Of a stretch of 37,160 nt of DNA, positions 35,241 through 37,160 are shown piece by piece. The position numbers and the translations under genes are program-made. The notes below the pieces were generated by a model. That model was given only the letters and a program-made list of their open reading frames with translations, was not told the DNA's origin and did no database searches. The stretch spans positions 1 through 37,160 of the forward strand of contig JAITOC010000059.1 in assembly GCA_031290175.1 (NCBI GenBank), in the 5' to 3' direction. The stretch is from Coriobacteriales bacterium. Lineage in GTDB: Bacteria; Actinomycetota; Coriobacteriia; Coriobacteriales; UBA8131. Each line of letters begins with the position of its first letter. The stretch's first letter is position 1.

Positions 35241-36782
35241 ATGTCAGAGGTTTCTGGAGTAAGGAAATTCTCAGTATCTGAAGTCATTGACAGTCTTGGC
35301 ATCAACGGGTTTACGTGGGTTACGTTCTTTTTCCTTGGTTTTGCAATGATATTCGACGGCTATGACTTCATGGTCGCCAGCCAGACCACGGCAAATGTAG
35401 CCAATACTCTGCAGCATTTCGTGGTGCTCGGTGGCAACACCGCCGACACCTCCATTGTTGCAGTTGTCAATGGCAAGGCAGCACTACAGGCAATGGGAAG
35501 CTCAATATCTTCCTGGGGTCTGTTGGGCATGGTTATTGGTGGTGCTCTCGGAGGTATAATATCCGATAAAATCGGTCGCAAGAAGATGCTCGTGATAGCC
35601 ATCATCTTCTACGGCGCTTTCACGTTGCCGCAGGCCTATGCCACTGATTTTTGGTTCTATGCCGCCACGAGGCTCATCGCTGGCCTGGGTGTCGGATCTT
35701 GTATCCCCGTCGTGACAACCTACTTCTCGGAAACCATACCATCCAAGAATCGCGGTGTCTTTGTTACCTTTGGTATGGCTTTCATGGTGTTGGGTTGGGT
35801 TCTTGCCGGTTTGGTTGTTACGACCCTGAACGGCATTCACGATCCTATCGCCATTCCGTTTGCGACGGAGGCGATGAGTACAACCTACTCACTGACCGGT
35901 GCTGATGGCTCCGTGCTTGCGGATCAGACGCAGAACTGGCGCTTGGCGTATTTGATCGGTGTTCTACCGGTTCTCTATGGCGTCTTGTTAGCGTTCTTCA
36001 TGCGTGAAACTCCGCACTGGTATGCGAATGCCGGCTATGCGGATAAGGCCGTTGCAAGCCTCACCGCATTGGTGCAAAAGGCAGGCAGAACCGTTGAAGC
36101 TCTTAACCCGGCTGGGCTCACGGTGCCGCCAAAGCTCAAGAGCGCCAGCCCAAAGGTGCTGTTCTCCCGGCAGTTCATTGTGGCAACCGCAGCCATCTGG
36201 ACACTCTATTTCATAGGTCAGGTCTTTGTGTATGGTCTAAACCCGTGGATGGTGCCGATGATGACCGGCTTCGAATACACTTCTGCGGACGCGTCGGCAA
36301 TGCAGACATTCAATAACGTTGCCGCTATTTGCTCCAACATCACGGTCGGGTTCCTATCCGATAGATTCGGCCGAAAGAGAGTGCTTATATTCTCCTGGAT
36401 ATTCCTGATGGCAGCGGTTTTGCTCTTTGCTCTGACCGTCGGACCAGGTGCCTTTGCCTATTGTATGTTCTTGTTCTTCCTGATTGGTTTTGCTATGAAC
36501 TTCGCCATCACCGGCGTTCAGCCGTTGATGCCCGAGAGCTATCCAACTCTGGTCAGGAACACCGGCGTATCCTGGTGTCAGGCCTTCGCCCGTTTTGGTG
36601 GTGCCGCGGCTCCGATATGCTTCAGCGCAATCACGCCGATGATGGGTGGGAACTGGAACAACATCATGCTCTTGCTGTTGATTCCGGCCGCTATTGGTCT
36701 GCTCTGCACATTCGTCTTCGTGCGGCGCGAGACCAGCGGTAAAGACCTCGACACTATCGCTATTGAAGCCGTAGAAGGATAA
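35241..36782 (+). CDS. MFS transporter (aromatic-acid/sugar-type, 12 TM)
   Basis: A 513-residue major facilitator. Hydrophobic helices span the length; the loop 2-3 motif is GALGGIISDKIGRKKMLVIA, the pattern RLIAGLGVGSCIPVVTTYFSE with IPSKNRG follows, and the repeat motif SDRFGRKRVLIF appears in the second half. FDGYDFMVASQ in helix 1 resembles the aromatic acid:H+ symporter branch (DGYD), which suggests an organic acid or aromatic substrate. A longer first external loop of about 35 residues is present. The start follows TGAAGGAGGGATA. It heads a run with a small membrane protein and a molybdoenzyme. Confidence 0.9.
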   Translation: MSEVSGVRKFSVSEVIDSLGINGFTWVTFFFLGFAMIFDGYDFMVASQTTANVANTLQHFVVLGGNTADTSIVAVVNGKAALQAMGSSISSWGLLGMVIGGALGGIISDKIGRKKMLVIAIIFYGAFTLPQAYATDFWFYAATRLIAGLGVGSCIPVVTTYFSETIPSKNRGVFVTFGMAFMVLGWVLAGLVVTTLNGIHDPIAIPFATEAMSTTYSLTGADGSVLADQTQNWRLAYLIGVLPVLYGVLLAFFMRETPHWYANAGYADKAVASLTALVQKAGRTVEALNPAGLTVPPKLKSASPKVLFSRQFIVATAAIWTLYFIGQVFVYGLNPWMVPMMTGFEYTSADASAMQTFNNVAAICSNITVGFLSDRFGRKRVLIFSWIFLMAAVLLFALTVGPGAFAYCMFLFFLIGFAMNFAITGVQPLMPESYPTLVRNTGVSWCQAFARFGGAAAPICFSAITPMMGGNWNNIMLLLLIPAAIGLLCTFVFVRRETSGKDLDTIAIEAVEG

Positions 36783-36791
36783 GGAGGAATC

Positions 36792-36995
36792 ATGGATAAA
36801 AAGGAAAACGATGTGGCTTTTTGGGTCATGATGGTAATCTTGGCCTATCTGTTAATCGCTTGCATCATCTGCCCCATCGCCATACCGGGCTTCTCCAAGC
36901 AGCCCTATGCAGTGCCGATGATGGGAGTCGGGCTGGCGTTGCCCTTCGTGCACTTCCTGATTTTTGCCGCTCCGCTGATCAGCAAGAAGAAGTAA
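36792..36995 (+). CDS. Small two-TM membrane protein, transporter-associated
   Basis: A 67-residue protein with two hydrophobic helices (about 10-30 and 40-61) and a Lys-rich C-terminal end ISKKK. It starts 9 bases after the MFS stop with TAAGGAGGAATC, so it is co-translated with it. I do not recognise a family; the position suggests an accessory subunit of the transporter or of the molybdoenzyme that follows. Confidence 0.75.
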   Translation: MDKKENDVAFWVMMVILAYLLIACIICPIAIPGFSKQPYAVPMMGVGLALPFVHFLIFAAPLISKKK

Positions 36996-37005
36996 AGAGC
37001 TAATC

Positions 37006-37042
37006 GTAGTTGGCTCATTTGCATCTGAAGTGAGCCAACTAC
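37006..37042 (+). terminator. Long hairpin between the small membrane protein and the molybdoenzyme
   Basis: GTAGTTGGCTCA pairs perfectly (12 bp) with TGAGCCAACTAC around a 13-base loop that can pair further. No T-tract follows, so partial termination or mRNA stabilisation is more likely than a full stop. The next gene begins 40 bases later. Confidence 0.6.
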
Positions 37043-37081
37043 CCCTGTATGTCCAGAGAAGTTCTGAAGGAGGTTAACGTT

Positions 37082-37160
37082 ATGGCAATGAGTAGAGAGT
37101 GGAGACGCGAGAACCCAGATGGTTCCGTGAGCGTCCGATCCTGCTGCTGGTCACCCCCCG
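37082..37160 (+). CDS. Molybdopterin-dependent oxidoreductase, N-terminal fragment (runs off the window)
   Basis: Only 26 codons are visible: MAMSREWRRENPDGSVSVRS then CCWSPP. The start follows the strong GAAGGAGGTTAACGTT. The beginning with VRSCCWSPPG-type cysteines matches the N-terminus of DMSO-reductase-family catalytic subunits common in Eggerthellaceae, where the cysteines begin the [4Fe-4S] site; that includes catechol dehydroxylases. No twin-arginine motif is seen, although WRRE is present. The family call is an inference from this short segment plus the neighbouring transporter and regulator. Confidence 0.6.
   Translation, partial: MAMSREWRRENPDGSVSVRSCCWSPP

Overview
The window looks like a chromosomal segment of a moderately GC-rich anaerobic actinobacterium of the class Coriobacteriia (Eggerthella/Slackia-like). 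This is inferred from gene content: the ftsZ-ylmE-sepF-proC-yggT-divIVA-yggU block, a type III glutamine synthetase, a Tat-exported lipoprotein flavoprotein of the fumarate-reductase type next to a membrane-bound LuxR regulator, and the start of a molybdopterin oxidoreductase. No phage, insertion sequence or CRISPR array was seen.

Layout. 1-3218 (+): end of a peptide ABC transporter locus (tail of an upstream gene, OppF-type ATPase, Tat-type OppA lipoprotein) and a nitroreductase. 3239-5116 (-): Uup-type ABC-F ATPase. 5275-6571 (+): XdhC and a two-TM small protein. 6630-8033: infC-rpmI-rplT with promoter, structured leader, attenuator and terminator. infC appears to start at AUA. 8111-11655: modABC with a clear promoter. 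ModB carries a large extra extracytoplasmic domain. 11932-17200: division block, in which yggU seems to start at CTG, followed by degV. 18259-20343 (-): glnN. 20601-23086: ahcY-mtnA. 23117-24219: comFC followed by a structured RNA gene that I identify as a raiA-motif RNA. 24282-28533: amino-acid ABC transporter with two binding proteins. The second is a complete circular permutation of the family-3 binding fold, and the permease again has an extra N-terminal domain. 28636-30834: hpf/raiA, a DivIC/FtsB-like protein and a Ppx/GppA phosphatase. Then a tRNA-Leu(UAA) (-), a strong bidirectional terminator, the Tat flavoprotein (-), the LuxR-type membrane regulator (-), and divergently an MFS transporter, a 67-residue two-TM protein and the first 26 codons of a molybdopterin oxidoreductase.

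How it fits together. Molybdate uptake (modABC), XdhC and the molybdoenzyme at the right end point to use of molybdenum enzymes in anaerobic metabolism. The right-hand cluster (regulator, flavoprotein, transporter, molybdoenzyme) resembles the inducible substrate-specific respiratory or dehydroxylase loci of gut Coriobacteriia. The substrate is unknown. The most unusual items are the circularly permuted binding protein, the comFC / RNA / amino-acid transporter / hpf arrangement in which the transporter separates the RNA from hpf, and two ABC permeases that each carry their own uncharacterised extracytoplasmic domain. All calls come from reading the sequence and the supplied ORF track. No database search was run.
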